A stretch of 56,420 nucleotides of DNA from JANNRR01 sp031401675 (GCA_031401675.1 JANNRR010000049.1:1-56420), one strand, 5' to 3'. Shown: positions 35,622 through 44,265, counted from the stretch's first letter. Numbers and translations are program-made. Notes: generated by a model not told the origin, from the letters alone.

Positions 35622-35636
35622 CTAACCGAATGTTAA
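35622..35636 (-). promoter_or_regulatory. CtrA-like site between fliL and fliF
   Basis: On the minus strand TTAA and TTAG(C) are separated by exactly seven bases, one mismatch from the CtrA consensus TTAA-N7-TTAA(C). It lies in the shared upstream region of the divergent fliL and fliF operons, 48 bases from the fliL ATG and 68 from the preferred fliF start. The second half matches the TTAGC seen upstream of flagellin. Confidence 0.45.
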
Positions 35637-35703
35637 GTGCGATCCCGCATGGATGAGGTCGACGGTTGGGCAGAATGCCCGCCCCACTGCCGGGAGAGTC
35701 GTT

Positions 35704-37317
35704 TTGCAGCAACTGACATCGGTCTGGTCGGCGCTCGATGTGCGCAAGCGGGTCATTGTTGTTCTTGCGACGGTGGCGATGTTTGCGGCCGTTCTGATCC
35801 TGTCGCGAATGGCCTCCAGTCCGAGCCTGAGCCTGCTTTACGCCGGTCTGCAAGGCGGGGCGGCAGGCGAGGTTGTCGCGGCATTGGAGCAACGCGGCGT
35901 CGCCTATGAGGTGCGCGGCGATGCGATCTATGTCGACGGGTCAATGCGGGATGAACTGCGGATGACGCTGGCAAGCGAAGGTTTGCCGGCAAACAGCAGC
36001 ACCGGCTACGAGCTTCTGGACGGCATGTCCGGTTTTGGCACGACATCGCAGATGTTCGATGCCGCATACTGGCGTGCAAAAGAGGGCGAACTGGCCAGAA
36101 CCATCGTGTCGAACCCACATATCCGGGCGGCCCGCGTTCACATTTCGAACGCCGGTTCGCAACCATTCCGTCGAGAGAACAAACCAACCGCATCGGTTTC
36201 TGTGACAACCGTCGACGGCAAGATGTCCGCCGCTCATGCCAAGGCGTTGAAATATCTGGTAGCTTCGGCAGTGACCGGGATGAACCCGGATGACGTGGCG
36301 GTCATAGACAGCGAGGGTGGGCTGATCCTTGGGGCCGATGAGGGCACGCCCGGCACCTATGGGTCCGACCGCGCGGCCGAACTGAAACGCAATGTCGAAC
36401 GAATGCTGGAGGCGCGGGTCGGGTACGGCAATGCGGTGGTCGAGGTCAGCGTCGATACCCAGACCGACCACGAATCGATTGTCGAGCGGACGTTCGATCC
36501 GGAAAGCCGGGTCGCGATCAGCACCGACACTACCGAAAGCACCACAAGTTCCAAGGATCAGAAGCCCGGCGCGGTGACTGTCGCCTCCAACCTGCCGAAC
36601 GGCGACGCGGAAGGCGGCGGCGGATCGCAAAGCCAGAATGCAGAAACCCGCGCGCGTACCAATTTTGAAGTATCCGAAACCCAACGCGAGGTCGAGAAAA
36701 CTCCGGGTGCGGTGCGCCGCATTACGGTCGCGGTGCTGGTGGACGGGGTGCGCGGGGTCGATGCGGCCGGTGCGCCAACCTGGACCGCACGACCCGACGA
36801 TGAAATGACAGCGCTGCGGGACCTGGTTGCCTCGGCTGTTGGCTACGACGAGGCGCGGGGCGATGTCATAACCCTGAAATCGCTGCCGTTCGAATTGACG
36901 GCGGAAGCGGGCACGTTGGTAGAAGCCTCGTTCTGGGGTTCCCTAGGTATCGATGCGATGTCGTTGATTCAGTTGGCTATCCTGGCACTCGTTTCGCTGG
37001 CAATCGGGCTGTTCGTTGTAAAGCCGATCCTTACGTCACGCCCACAGGACCGTCTGTCCGACCTTGGCCCCGCCGGGGCTCTGCCAGCCCCATCGCGGGG
37101 CAGCGACATGGCATTGGACGGCGAAATTGATGACCGTGGCTTTGATCCATCGGCTTTGCCCGTTGTCTCTTATGACGATGATATGCCGATGTTCGGTTCC
37201 GCCGCCTTGTCGGATGCCGACCCGGTCGCCCGTTTGCGCCGCCTGATCGAGGACCGGCAGGAGGAGACAGTCGAAATCCTGCGAAGCTGGATGGAAGACA
37301 CCGGGGAGAAGGCCTGA
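35704..37317 (+). CDS. fliF: Flagellar MS-ring protein FliF
   Basis: Inner-membrane ring on which the flagellum is built. The protein (537 residues from a TTG at 35704) has two hydrophobic segments, one near the N-terminus and one near residue 430, framing the periplasmic ring-building domains with LYAGLQGGAAGEVVAALEQRGVAYEV and GTTSQMFDAAYWRAKEGELARTI. The C-terminal LRRLIEDRQEETVEILRSWM is the FliG-binding tail. The TTG is preferred because GGGAGAG lies six bases upstream and the product then begins MQQLTSVWSALD; an ATG at 35653 would add 17 residues of untypical sequence. The stop shares a base with the fliH start. Confidence 0.92.
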   Translation: MQQLTSVWSALDVRKRVIVVLATVAMFAAVLILSRMASSPSLSLLYAGLQGGAAGEVVAALEQRGVAYEVRGDAIYVDGSMRDELRMTLASEGLPANSSTGYELLDGMSGFGTTSQMFDAAYWRAKEGELARTIVSNPHIRAARVHISNAGSQPFRRENKPTASVSVTTVDGKMSAAHAKALKYLVASAVTGMNPDDVAVIDSEGGLILGADEGTPGTYGSDRAAELKRNVERMLEARVGYGNAVVEVSVDTQTDHESIVERTFDPESRVAISTDTTESTTSSKDQKPGAVTVASNLPNGDAEGGGGSQSQNAETRARTNFEVSETQREVEKTPGAVRRITVAVLVDGVRGVDAAGAPTWTARPDDEMTALRDLVASAVGYDEARGDVITLKSLPFELTAEAGTLVEASFWGSLGIDAMSLIQLAILALVSLAIGLFVVKPILTSRPQDRLSDLGPAGALPAPSRGSDMALDGEIDDRGFDPSALPVVSYDDDMPMFGSAALSDADPVARLRRLIEDRQEETVEILRSWMEDTGEKA

Positions 37318-37919
37318 TGGCGAGCCAGCTGAAACTGGAAGTCTTTGATACAGCCGACTTTCGATTTGACCCGGACGAGGCCGGCGTCAGCGCATCGGTA
37401 TTGGAGGAGGCCCGGCTCGCGGCTTATGAATCCGGGTATTCCGCCGGGTGGGAAGATGCTGTCACTTCGCAAGGCACTGATCAGGTCCGGGTTCAGGCCG
37501 ACGTTGCACGCAATCTTCAGGCCCTCTCCTTCACCTATCATGAAGCGCGCGGTCACATCTTGCGATGTCTGGAGCCGTTGCTTCGTGACATGGTTGACAA
37601 GATTTTACCGGATATGGCGCGCAGTGCGCTTGGACCAATGGTTCTGGATGCGTTGCGACCGGCGGCTGTGCGCATGGCCGCAGCGCCGGTAACCATAACC
37701 GTGCACCCGGACAGCCGCGCCGTCGTCGAAAGCATGCTGGCCGCAGATGGAACTGTACCGTTCCGCATCGTCGAGGAACCATCGCTGAGCGAGGGGCAGG
37801 TATTCCTTCGCTTTGACGACACCGAGCAACGGATCGACCTCGACGGCGTGATTGCCGCCATCGCAGCGGCTGTCGCCAGTTTCTTCCACATCGAACAGCA
37901 GGAGAAAGTTCATGGATAG
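37317..37919 (+). CDS. fliH: FliH-like export ATPase regulator
   Basis: A 200-residue cytoplasmic protein matching FliH, which binds FliI and anchors it at the C-ring via FliN. It has an N-terminal variable part with AAYESGYSAGWEDAV, a helical middle (LLRDMVDKILPDMARSALGP), and a C-terminal alpha/beta region (VTITVHPDSRAVVESML and FRIVEEPSLSEGQVFL) like the peripheral stalk-type fold of FliH. Position between fliF and fliN agrees. It overlaps fliF by one base and fliN by eight. Confidence 0.8.
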   Translation: MASQLKLEVFDTADFRFDPDEAGVSASVLEEARLAAYESGYSAGWEDAVTSQGTDQVRVQADVARNLQALSFTYHEARGHILRCLEPLLRDMVDKILPDMARSALGPMVLDALRPAAVRMAAAPVTITVHPDSRAVVESMLAADGTVPFRIVEEPSLSEGQVFLRFDDTEQRIDLDGVIAAIAAAVASFFHIEQQEKVHG

Positions 37920-38205
37920 TGTTGCGCGATCACCCGACGTCACCGCCGGTGCCCACAACCCGTTCAGCCAGGTGCCGATCGAGATTACCGTTTCCGTCGG
38001 GCGGGCCCGGCCAATGGTGCGCGAACTGTTGCGGCTGAAAAAGGATGCCGTGCTGGTTCTGGACCGAAGGGTGGAGGATCCGGTGGAGCTGTACGTGGGT
38101 GACAAACTGATCGCCCGGGGAGAGTTGCAGGAACTGGATGGGGATCATGCCGGCCAACTGGCAGTGCGACTGACAGAAGTTGCCGATCTGCAGAACGGAC
38201 TTTGA
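37912..38205 (+). CDS. fliN: Flagellar motor switch protein FliN
   Basis: A 97-residue C-ring protein consisting essentially of the SpoA (surface presentation of antigens) domain: VPIEITVSVGRARPMVRELLRLKKDAVLVLDRRVEDPVELYVG followed in the middle by the LIARGEL strand is the normal order for FliN. It binds FliH and completes the switch with FliG and FliM, neither of which is in the window. The ATG at 37912 overlaps the fliH stop; the frame's more upstream ATG would lie deep inside fliH. Confidence 0.9.
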   Translation: MDSVARSPDVTAGAHNPFSQVPIEITVSVGRARPMVRELLRLKKDAVLVLDRRVEDPVELYVGDKLIARGELQELDGDHAGQLAVRLTEVADLQNGL

Positions 38206-38206
38206 C

Positions 38207-38980
38207 ATGGGGTGGCTCTTGCAGCCGCGTGGCCTGATCCTCGGCCTGATCATCGGGCTCGCCCTGCTGTTGGCCGGCCCCGCTCTGGCACAGGACTTCA
38301 GCTTTTCATTGGGCGAAGACGGAATTCTGAATCTGGGCGACAACGGTTCGCTGGCCACCCGCTCGATCCAGCTCTTGGTTCTGATCACGGTGCTTAGCCT
38401 GGTTCCCGGGCTGGCGATCATGGTGACCTGCTTTCCGTTCATCGTTACCGTTCTGGCGATTCTGCGGCAGGCAATCGGCCTGCAGCAATCCCCGCCGAAC
38501 ATGCTGATCGTCAGCCTTGCCCTGTTCCTTACCTGGTTCGTGATGGAGCCGACATTTACCGAATCGTGGGCCAATGGCGTTCAGCCGATGATGGACGGCA
38601 CGTTGGCCATCGAACCTGCCTTCAACGCCACGATTGACCCTTTCCGCCACTTCATGGCCGCCAGAATTGACCCGGACACTTTCGCGGAACTGGCAGCGCT
38701 TCGCCCCGGCGCCGGGATCGACGTCGCCATCCCGGATTCGCCGCTTTCGGTTCTGGTGCCGTCTTTCCTGCTCAGCGAAATTGCCCGGGCTTTTCAGATC
38801 GGGTTTCTGGTCTTTCTGCCGTTTCTGATCATCGACCTGGTGGTCGCCGCTGTACTGATGAGCATGGGGATGATGATGGTGCCGCCCGCCATCGTTTCGC
38901 TGCCCTTCAAGCTGGCATTCTTCGTTGTGGCAGATGGCTGGAGCCTGATTTCAGGCGCCCTGGTGCGAAGCTATTTCTGA
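38207..38980 (+). CDS. fliP: Flagellar export gate protein FliP
   Basis: A 257-residue inner-membrane gate subunit with a cleavable signal peptide (residues 1-29, ending ALA), unusual for an export-gate protein but typical of FliP. The core has LLVLITVLSLVPGLAIMVTCF, the PNMLIVSLALFLTWFVM segment and the C-terminal LMSMGMMMVPPAIVSLPFKL. The ATG is one base after the fliN stop. It ends the plus-strand operon, and serA is convergent 31 bases away, so the flagellar region ends abruptly here. Confidence 0.95.
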   Translation: MGWLLQPRGLILGLIIGLALLLAGPALAQDFSFSLGEDGILNLGDNGSLATRSIQLLVLITVLSLVPGLAIMVTCFPFIVTVLAILRQAIGLQQSPPNMLIVSLALFLTWFVMEPTFTESWANGVQPMMDGTLAIEPAFNATIDPFRHFMAARIDPDTFAELAALRPGAGIDVAIPDSPLSVLVPSFLLSEIARAFQIGFLVFLPFLIIDLVVAAVLMSMGMMMVPPAIVSLPFKLAFFVVADGWSLISGALVRSYF

Positions 38981-39011
38981 GGGCGTACTGTAGAGCAGCC
39001 GCGCGCGTCCA

Positions 39012-40613
39012 TCAGACTTGGGCCACATCGAACTCCAGAGGTTTGACTTGGCTGAACATGCCGGATCCTTCAAGTGCCGCTACCACCTTGGGGTCAATCG
39101 CCTGATCCAGATACAGGATCGCGATTGCGTCCTGCCCTACTCCGGACCGGCCAAGAGTGAAGTTCGCGATGTTCACGCCGTTCTTGCCCATTGTCATCCC
39201 CAAAAGGCCGATGATGCCCGGCACATCCTCGTTGGTGGTGTACAGCATATGCCTGCCGATCTCGGCATCGATGTTGATGCCCTTGATCTGGATGAAACGA
39301 GGCTTTCCATCGCTGAAGCAAGTGCCTGCGATCGAGCGTTCGCGCCGGTCGGTGACGACCGTCAGCTTGACGTACGCGTCAAAGACCCCGGATTTCTCCT
39401 GCCGCGTGGTCGAGATCTGGATGCCCCGTTCCCTAGCAATGATCGGGGCCGACACCATGTTTACCGCCGGATTGGTCGCTCGCATGATCCCGGCAATCAC
39501 CGCGCAGTTCAACGCAGCCAGATTCATGTCAGCGACCGTTCCGTCATACAGGACGTTGATCGCCTTGATCGGCTCGTCCGTCATCTGGCCGACGAAAGAC
39601 CCCAGGTGCCCGGCCAGTTTCAGCCACGGTCCCATGACCGCCGCTTCTTCGGCGGTGACCGACGGCATGTTCAGGGCATTCTGCACAGCACCGGTCAACA
39701 GATAGTCGGCCATCTGTTCGGCTACCTGCAGGGCCACGTTTTCCTGCGCTTCGGTGGTCGCAGCACCCAGGTGCGGGGTGCAGACCACGTTGGGCAAGTT
39801 GAACAACGGGCTGTCAGTGGCAGGCTCAATTTCGAACACATCCAGGGCTGCACCGGCGACCTGTCCGGACTCCAGCGCCTCGACCAACGCGGCTTCGTCG
39901 ATCAGGCCGCCGCGTGCGCAATTGATGATCCGCACGCCGCGTTTGGTCTTTGCCAACGCCTCGGCTGACAGGATGTTGCGGGTCTTGTCGGTCAGCGGCA
40001 CGTGCAGCGTGATGAAATCGGATCGGGCCAACAGATCGTCCAGTTCGACCTTGGTCACGCCCAGCGTCTTTGCCCGTTCGTCCGACAGGAACGGATCATA
40101 GGCCAGTACCCGCATATGCAAACCTAACGCCCGGTCGCATACAATGCCGCCAATGTTGCCGGCCCCGATCACGCCAAGCGTCTTGTTGAACAGTTCCACG
40201 CCCATAAAGCGCGATTTCTCCCACTTTCCGGCCTGGGTCGAGGCATTGGCTTCGGGCAGTTGGCGCGCCACCGCGAACATCATCGCAATCGCATGTTCAG
40301 CCGTTGTGATGGAGTTTCCGAACGGTGTGTTCATGACGATCACGCCTTTCTTGGACGCGGCAGGGATGTCGACATTGTCGACACCGATTCCGGCCCGGCC
40401 CACCACTTTCAACTTGCTGGCCTGCGCCAGCAGTTTGTCGGTGACCTTGGTCGTCGACCGGATTGCCAGCCCGTCGTATTGACCAATGACGGCGGCAAGG
40501 GCGTCCTTGTCCTTGCCAAGCTTCGGCAAGTAATCGACGTCCACCCCCCGGTCCCGGAAAATCTGGACGGCGGTTTCCGACAATTCGTCAGAGACGAGTA
40601 CCTTGGGTGCCAT
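39012..40613 (-). CDS. serA: D-3-phosphoglycerate dehydrogenase
   Basis: First enzyme of serine biosynthesis, oxidising 3-phosphoglycerate with NAD. The 533-residue protein is the long type with an intervening domain and a C-terminal ACT domain for serine feedback. Visible are the Rossmann GVIGAGNIGG (residues 147-156), the catalytic triad Arg234 in NCARGG, Glu263 in DVFEIEP and His281 in TPHLGA, and the ACT region near NEDVPGIIGLLG. It lies 33 bases downstream of serC and is probably co-transcribed. Confidence 0.96.
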   Translation of the reverse strand: MAPKVLVSDELSETAVQIFRDRGVDVDYLPKLGKDKDALAAVIGQYDGLAIRSTTKVTDKLLAQASKLKVVGRAGIGVDNVDIPAASKKGVIVMNTPFGNSITTAEHAIAMMFAVARQLPEANASTQAGKWEKSRFMGVELFNKTLGVIGAGNIGGIVCDRALGLHMRVLAYDPFLSDERAKTLGVTKVELDDLLARSDFITLHVPLTDKTRNILSAEALAKTKRGVRIINCARGGLIDEAALVEALESGQVAGAALDVFEIEPATDSPLFNLPNVVCTPHLGAATTEAQENVALQVAEQMADYLLTGAVQNALNMPSVTAEEAAVMGPWLKLAGHLGSFVGQMTDEPIKAINVLYDGTVADMNLAALNCAVIAGIMRATNPAVNMVSAPIIARERGIQISTTRQEKSGVFDAYVKLTVVTDRRERSIAGTCFSDGKPRFIQIKGINIDAEIGRHMLYTTNEDVPGIIGLLGMTMGKNGVNIANFTLGRSGVGQDAIAILYLDQAIDPKVVAALEGSGMFSQVKPLEFDVAQV

Positions 40614-40646
40614 GTCACAACTCCTGCAATAATGAATTTCAGTGCA

Positions 40647-41804
40647 TCAGACAGAAGCCGGAAGCGCCTGGATTTCAGCGGCGAAGGCCCAGCTGATCCA
40701 AGGCATCAGCGCCGCGACATCAGTGCATTCCACCGTCGATCCGCACCAGATTCGCAGCCCGGGCGGCGCGTCCCGATAGGCCCCGATGTCAAAGGCCACT
40801 CCGGCCTTTTCAAGCCGTTTGGCGACGCCCTTGGCGAATGCCGCCCCATCGGCAATGCGCGGATCATTGAACCGCAGGCAGACCGACGTGGTCGAGGCCG
40901 TCGCCGGGTCTGCCGCCAGATTTCTGATCCAGGCATTTTCGGCCACGAAATCGGCGACGGCTTTGGCGTTGGCGGTCGCACGGGCAATCAAGGCCGGCAG
41001 TCCGCCAATCTTCGCGGCCCAGGCAAGCGATACCAGATAGTCCTCGACGGCCAACATCGACGGTGTGTTGATGGTTTCGCCTTCAAATATGCCTTCGATC
41101 AGTTTGCCCTTGCTGGTCAGTCGGAAAATCTTTGGCAGCGGCCAGGCGGGAACGTAGCTTTCCAACCTTTCGACTGCACGCGGCGACAGGACAAGAACGC
41201 CGTGTGCCCCCTCGCCGCCCAGGACTTTCTGCCAGCTGAACGTGACAACGTCCAGTTTCGGCCATGGCAGGTCCATCGCAAAGGCCGCACTGGTGGCATC
41301 GCAAATCGTTAGCCCGCCGCGGTCTGCCGGGATGGCATCGCCGTTCGGCAGGCGGACGCCGGACGTGGTGCCGTTCCAGGTAAAGACCACGTCATGGTCG
41401 AAATCGATGTGGGTGAAATCGACAATATGGCCGTAGTCGGCCCGGCGCACGGTGGCGTCGACTTTCAGTTGCTTGGCAACATCGGTCACCCAGCCTTCGC
41501 CGAAGGATTCCCAGGCGATCATTTCGACGGGCCGTGGGCCGAGCAGTGACCACATCGCCATTTCCATCGCGCCGGTGTCAGAGGCGGGGACGATGCCGAT
41601 CCGGTAATCGTCCGGCACGCCCAGAATGGCGCGGGTCTGGTCGATGGCGGATTTCAGTTTGGCTTTGCCGATAGCGGCGCGGTGCGAGCGGCCTAGCGGC
41701 GCGTCGGCAAGCAGGTCAAGCGAATAGTTGGGGATCTTGGCGCAAGGGCCGGATGAGAAACGCGGGTTGACCGGGCGCGTGGCCGGGGTTTGCAGATCAG
41801 TCAT
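40647..41804 (-). CDS. serC: Phosphoserine aminotransferase
   Basis: PLP enzyme converting 3-phosphohydroxypyruvate to phosphoserine. The 385-residue protein is of the alphaproteobacterial class V type. The PLP Lys is Lys193 in FSWQKVLGGEGAHG; other conserved parts are RFSSGPCAKIPNYS, FTWNGTTSGVRLP and INTPSMLAVEDYL. The start at 41804 is backed by GGAAGGA with a four-base spacer. It leads the serC-serA operon, has a structured RNA leader, and is divergent from serB. Confidence 0.95.
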   Translation of the reverse strand: MTDLQTPATRPVNPRFSSGPCAKIPNYSLDLLADAPLGRSHRAAIGKAKLKSAIDQTRAILGVPDDYRIGIVPASDTGAMEMAMWSLLGPRPVEMIAWESFGEGWVTDVAKQLKVDATVRRADYGHIVDFTHIDFDHDVVFTWNGTTSGVRLPNGDAIPADRGGLTICDATSAAFAMDLPWPKLDVVTFSWQKVLGGEGAHGVLVLSPRAVERLESYVPAWPLPKIFRLTSKGKLIEGIFEGETINTPSMLAVEDYLVSLAWAAKIGGLPALIARATANAKAVADFVAENAWIRNLAADPATASTTSVCLRFNDPRIADGAAFAKGVAKRLEKAGVAFDIGAYRDAPPGLRIWCGSTVECTDVAALMPWISWAFAAEIQALPASV

Positions 41805-41880
41805 GCTATCCTTCCAGATATTTGCCCCCCGTTGGGGAGGGGTGTCCCGCTGACCGCAATAAGGACCTGCAGTCACTGGC
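41805..41880 (-). ncRNA. serC leader RNA element
   Basis: The 76 bases before serC fold well on the minus strand. An 8-bp hairpin (41868-41875 with 41851-41858, one wobble) closes a nine-base loop containing GTCC. Four bases GGAC just 3' of it could pair with that loop as a pseudoknot. A second C-rich/G-rich hairpin (41825-41839) lies 9 bases before the Shine-Dalgarno GGAAGGA. This matches the position and general form of the serC RNA motif described upstream of alphaproteobacterial serC; the ligand or regulator is unknown to me. Confidence 0.65.
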
Positions 41881-41953
41881 ACAAGCCTGATTTGTGCTCT
41901 ATCCCGCCGCTTGAGCGCGAATTTGCGACGCGCCGCCTGCCCGAGGGAAAATC

Positions 41954-42862
41954 ATGTTCGTGGCTACACTGCTGACCAATCCGGACCGGCCGTCATTGAC
42001 GGCCGAGACTGTCGAGGCCCTGCGCCAAGCCTGGGGTGGTGGGGCGATGCGGTGGCTGGCCATGGCCGAGGCGGCGGAATTTGCGGTGCAGGCGGTGCCG
42101 GACAATCGATGGGTCGTCTGGCAGGGGTTGCAGCAACTGGGCGTCGACCTGATCGTGCAGCCGGCCGAGGGGCGGCGCAAGCGGATGCTGTTGGCGGACA
42201 TGGACTCGACGATGATCCAGCAGGAATGCATCGACGAGCTGGCTGACGAGGCGGGGGTTTGGGAACGGGTGGCGGCGATCACGGCGCGGGCGATGAATGG
42301 CGAGCTGAACTTTGAAGCGGCGCTGCGCGAACGGGTCGGGTTGCTGAAGGGGCTGCCGGAGTCGGTGATCGGGCGGGTGCTGGCCGAGCGGATCAGCTAC
42401 ATGCCGGGCGGGGCGGAACTGGTCGCGACGATGAAGGCGCGGGGCGGGCATGCGGCGCTGGTGTCGGGGGGGTTCACCGTCTTTACCGGGCCGGTGGCGG
42501 CGCATCTGGGGTTTGACGAGCATCAGGCGAACCGGCTGCTGGTGGCGGATGGCCGGCTGACGGGCGAGGTTGCCGAGCCGATCCTGGGGCGGCAGGCAAA
42601 GATCGATGCGCTGGTCGGGATATCGGCGCGGCTGGGGATCACCCCGGCCGAGGTGATGGCGGTGGGTGACGGGGCCAACGATCTGGGAATGCTGGGGCTG
42701 GCGGGGGTGGGGGTGGCGCTGCATGCCAAGCCGTCAGTGGCGGCCGAGTGCGAGATCAGGATCAATCACGGCGATCTGACGGCGCTGCTGTTCATTCAGG
42801 GCTACGCGAGGGACGAATTTGTTGGGGGATCAGGGAATGTCCCGACTCGGGACACTCTTTAG
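41954..42862 (+). CDS. serB: Phosphoserine phosphatase
   Basis: HAD-superfamily enzyme that completes serine synthesis. The 302-residue protein has the nucleophile motif DMDST (Asp82, Asp84), the LVSGGFTVFTGPVA motif, and the GDGANDLGML metal loop. The N-terminal 75 residues form a regulatory-type domain. The family usually ends near YARDEFV; here about 11 extra residues follow and are encoded by an inverted repeat that looks like a terminator (42838-42854). It is divergent from serC across 149 bases. Confidence 0.95.
   Translation: MFVATLLTNPDRPSLTAETVEALRQAWGGGAMRWLAMAEAAEFAVQAVPDNRWVVWQGLQQLGVDLIVQPAEGRRKRMLLADMDSTMIQQECIDELADEAGVWERVAAITARAMNGELNFEAALRERVGLLKGLPESVIGRVLAERISYMPGGAELVATMKARGGHAALVSGGFTVFTGPVAAHLGFDEHQANRLLVADGRLTGEVAEPILGRQAKIDALVGISARLGITPAEVMAVGDGANDLGMLGLAGVGVALHAKPSVAAECEIRINHGDLTALLFIQGYARDEFVGGSGNVPTRDTL
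42838..42860 (+). terminator. Terminator-like hairpin in the serB 3' end
   Basis: A 7-bp perfect stem TGTCCCG/CGGGACA with a three-base loop (42838-42854) is followed by CTCTTT (42855-42860), inside the last codons of serB. Further 3', a GTTCGTGGTTTTT stretch is T-rich. It could act as an intrinsic terminator that overlaps coding sequence. Confidence 0.5.
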
Positions 42863-42892
42863 TTCGTGGTTTTTCAGAGGCTTAGAGTTTGG

Positions 42893-43002
42893 ATTTCATG
42901 AAATTTCAACGATGGTTAACGCAGGATGAAGTTTGCTGGCACCGACTTCCTGCGGCGTTGAAGCCGGTGCTCCCCCGCGTCCACCGGTTACCGGGCCGGT
43001 GG
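42893..43002. other. Inverted repeats between serB and asparaginase
   Basis: The 227-bp gap holds no gene. It contains a perfect 12-bp palindrome (42893-42904, ATTTCATGAAAT) and a 7-bp stem (42981-42987 with 42996-43002) with an eight-base loop. The palindrome could be a dimeric regulator's operator; the hairpin lies downstream of the asparaginase stop, 88 bases away, and has no T-run. Confidence 0.5.
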
Positions 43003-43089
43003 CGCACCCCGCCGGGTACTTGAACCAAAGAGAAGCGATATTCGAATCAAATTGCGTGGAGCGGGTCTGCCTTGGATCGCCGGCGGATG

Positions 43090-44082
43090 TCACGCAAATC
43101 CCGGGGCCAGCCGCACCACCCCGGTTTCCAGCCCGCGCCAGTTCCGTTGGACCGAATTCACATAGCGGCGGGTGTCCAAGTGATCGGCGGCCAGCGCGCC
43201 CAGTTTGACCAGCAGACCGGCAATCGCCGCCTCCCTGCCGCGACCGGCTCCGTCCATGATCTTGAGCGCCACGCCCAGTTTCTGGTCGGGCAGGATTGCG
43301 ATGAACACACCCTCGGCCCCGCTTTTCAGGACCCCCCGATGCTGCATGGCGCGCATCAGAAGCGTATCGCACACCCCCTCACCCGCCACCATTTCGGGAT
43401 AAGTGGCCATGGCGCGGGTCAGCAGCGCGGCGGCACGTTCACGGGTGGTGCCATCGGGATCGGCATTGGCAAAAAACGCCATCGCCCGGGCAAAGCCGGT
43501 GATCGTTGTGGCGAAATTGGGGGCCGAGCAGCCGTCGATGCCGGTGCCGGGGCTGGATTCACCTGTGGTATCCTCGAATGCGGATTTGACGGCGACTTGA
43601 ACCGGGTGGTCAACCTCGACATACTCCGGCCCGCTTTTCAGATGCAGTTTCAGCGTCAGGAAGCCGGAGTGCTTGCCCGAGCAGTTGTTGTGGATCTGGC
43701 ACGGCGAGGTGTCGGTCTTGATCAGGCTGTTGTAAGCGGCTTCGTCCGACGGCCAGTGCGTGCCGCAGCGCAGGCTGGATTCGGACTGGCCGATGTGGGC
43801 CAGCCATTCGGTGACGGTGTCGGTGTGGATGGCGGCCCCTGCATGGCTGGCGCAGGCCAGTGCCAGATGCCGTTCGGTCAGCCCGGCAGCCGTCGCCGCC
43901 CCGGACTCCACCAGCGGCAGCGCCTGGATCATCTTGCACGACGAGCGCGGAAAGATCACCGCGTCCGGATCGCCCCAGGCCTGAACGACCTGCCCGCCCG
44001 GACCGCAAACCACTGCGTGACCGACATGCAGGCATTCGAGGAGCCCGCCCCGCCAAACCTCGACCATCGGAACTGCGGCCAT
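43090..44082 (-). CDS. L-asparaginase, class 3 (rhizobial) type
   Basis: Predicted to hydrolyse asparagine to aspartate and ammonia. The 330-residue protein belongs to the AsnA/ReAV-type family unrelated to E. coli AnsB. The catalytic Ser-x-x-Lys is Ser47 to Lys50 in PRSSCK, and the zinc-binding residues described for Rhizobium etli ReAV have counterparts here: Cys134 and Lys137 in NNCSGKHSG and Cys185 in GIDGCSAP. Positions are within a few residues of ReAV. No signal peptide, so it is cytoplasmic. It stands alone on the minus strand. Confidence 0.88.
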   Translation of the reverse strand: MAAVPMVEVWRGGLLECLHVGHAVVCGPGGQVVQAWGDPDAVIFPRSSCKMIQALPLVESGAATAAGLTERHLALACASHAGAAIHTDTVTEWLAHIGQSESSLRCGTHWPSDEAAYNSLIKTDTSPCQIHNNCSGKHSGFLTLKLHLKSGPEYVEVDHPVQVAVKSAFEDTTGESSPGTGIDGCSAPNFATTITGFARAMAFFANADPDGTTRERAAALLTRAMATYPEMVAGEGVCDTLLMRAMQHRGVLKSGAEGVFIAILPDQKLGVALKIMDGAGRGREAAIAGLLVKLGALAADHLDTRRYVNSVQRNWRGLETGVVRLAPGFA

Positions 44083-44265
44083 CCCTGCACCTGCCCTGTC
44101 ATGCGCGATTTGTTGCCAAGGGGCTTTTGTCCCCGGCCGGTTATGCGTTATGAAAGGCTTATCGAGTTGAAAACCCCCGCGCTACGGGAAAAGGTGTCAC
44201 AAAGCACCGGCCATTGGACAGGCCAGGCGGGGCAAGAGGCAAAGACAGCTGGAGGCTGTAAGAAA

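Noticed and set aside
43072..44265. Long open frame upstream of and in frame with the IalB-family gene, antisense to the asparaginase
   Set aside because: The N-terminal 400 codons are an antisense shadow. The signal peptide and ribosome-binding site place the real start at 44266.
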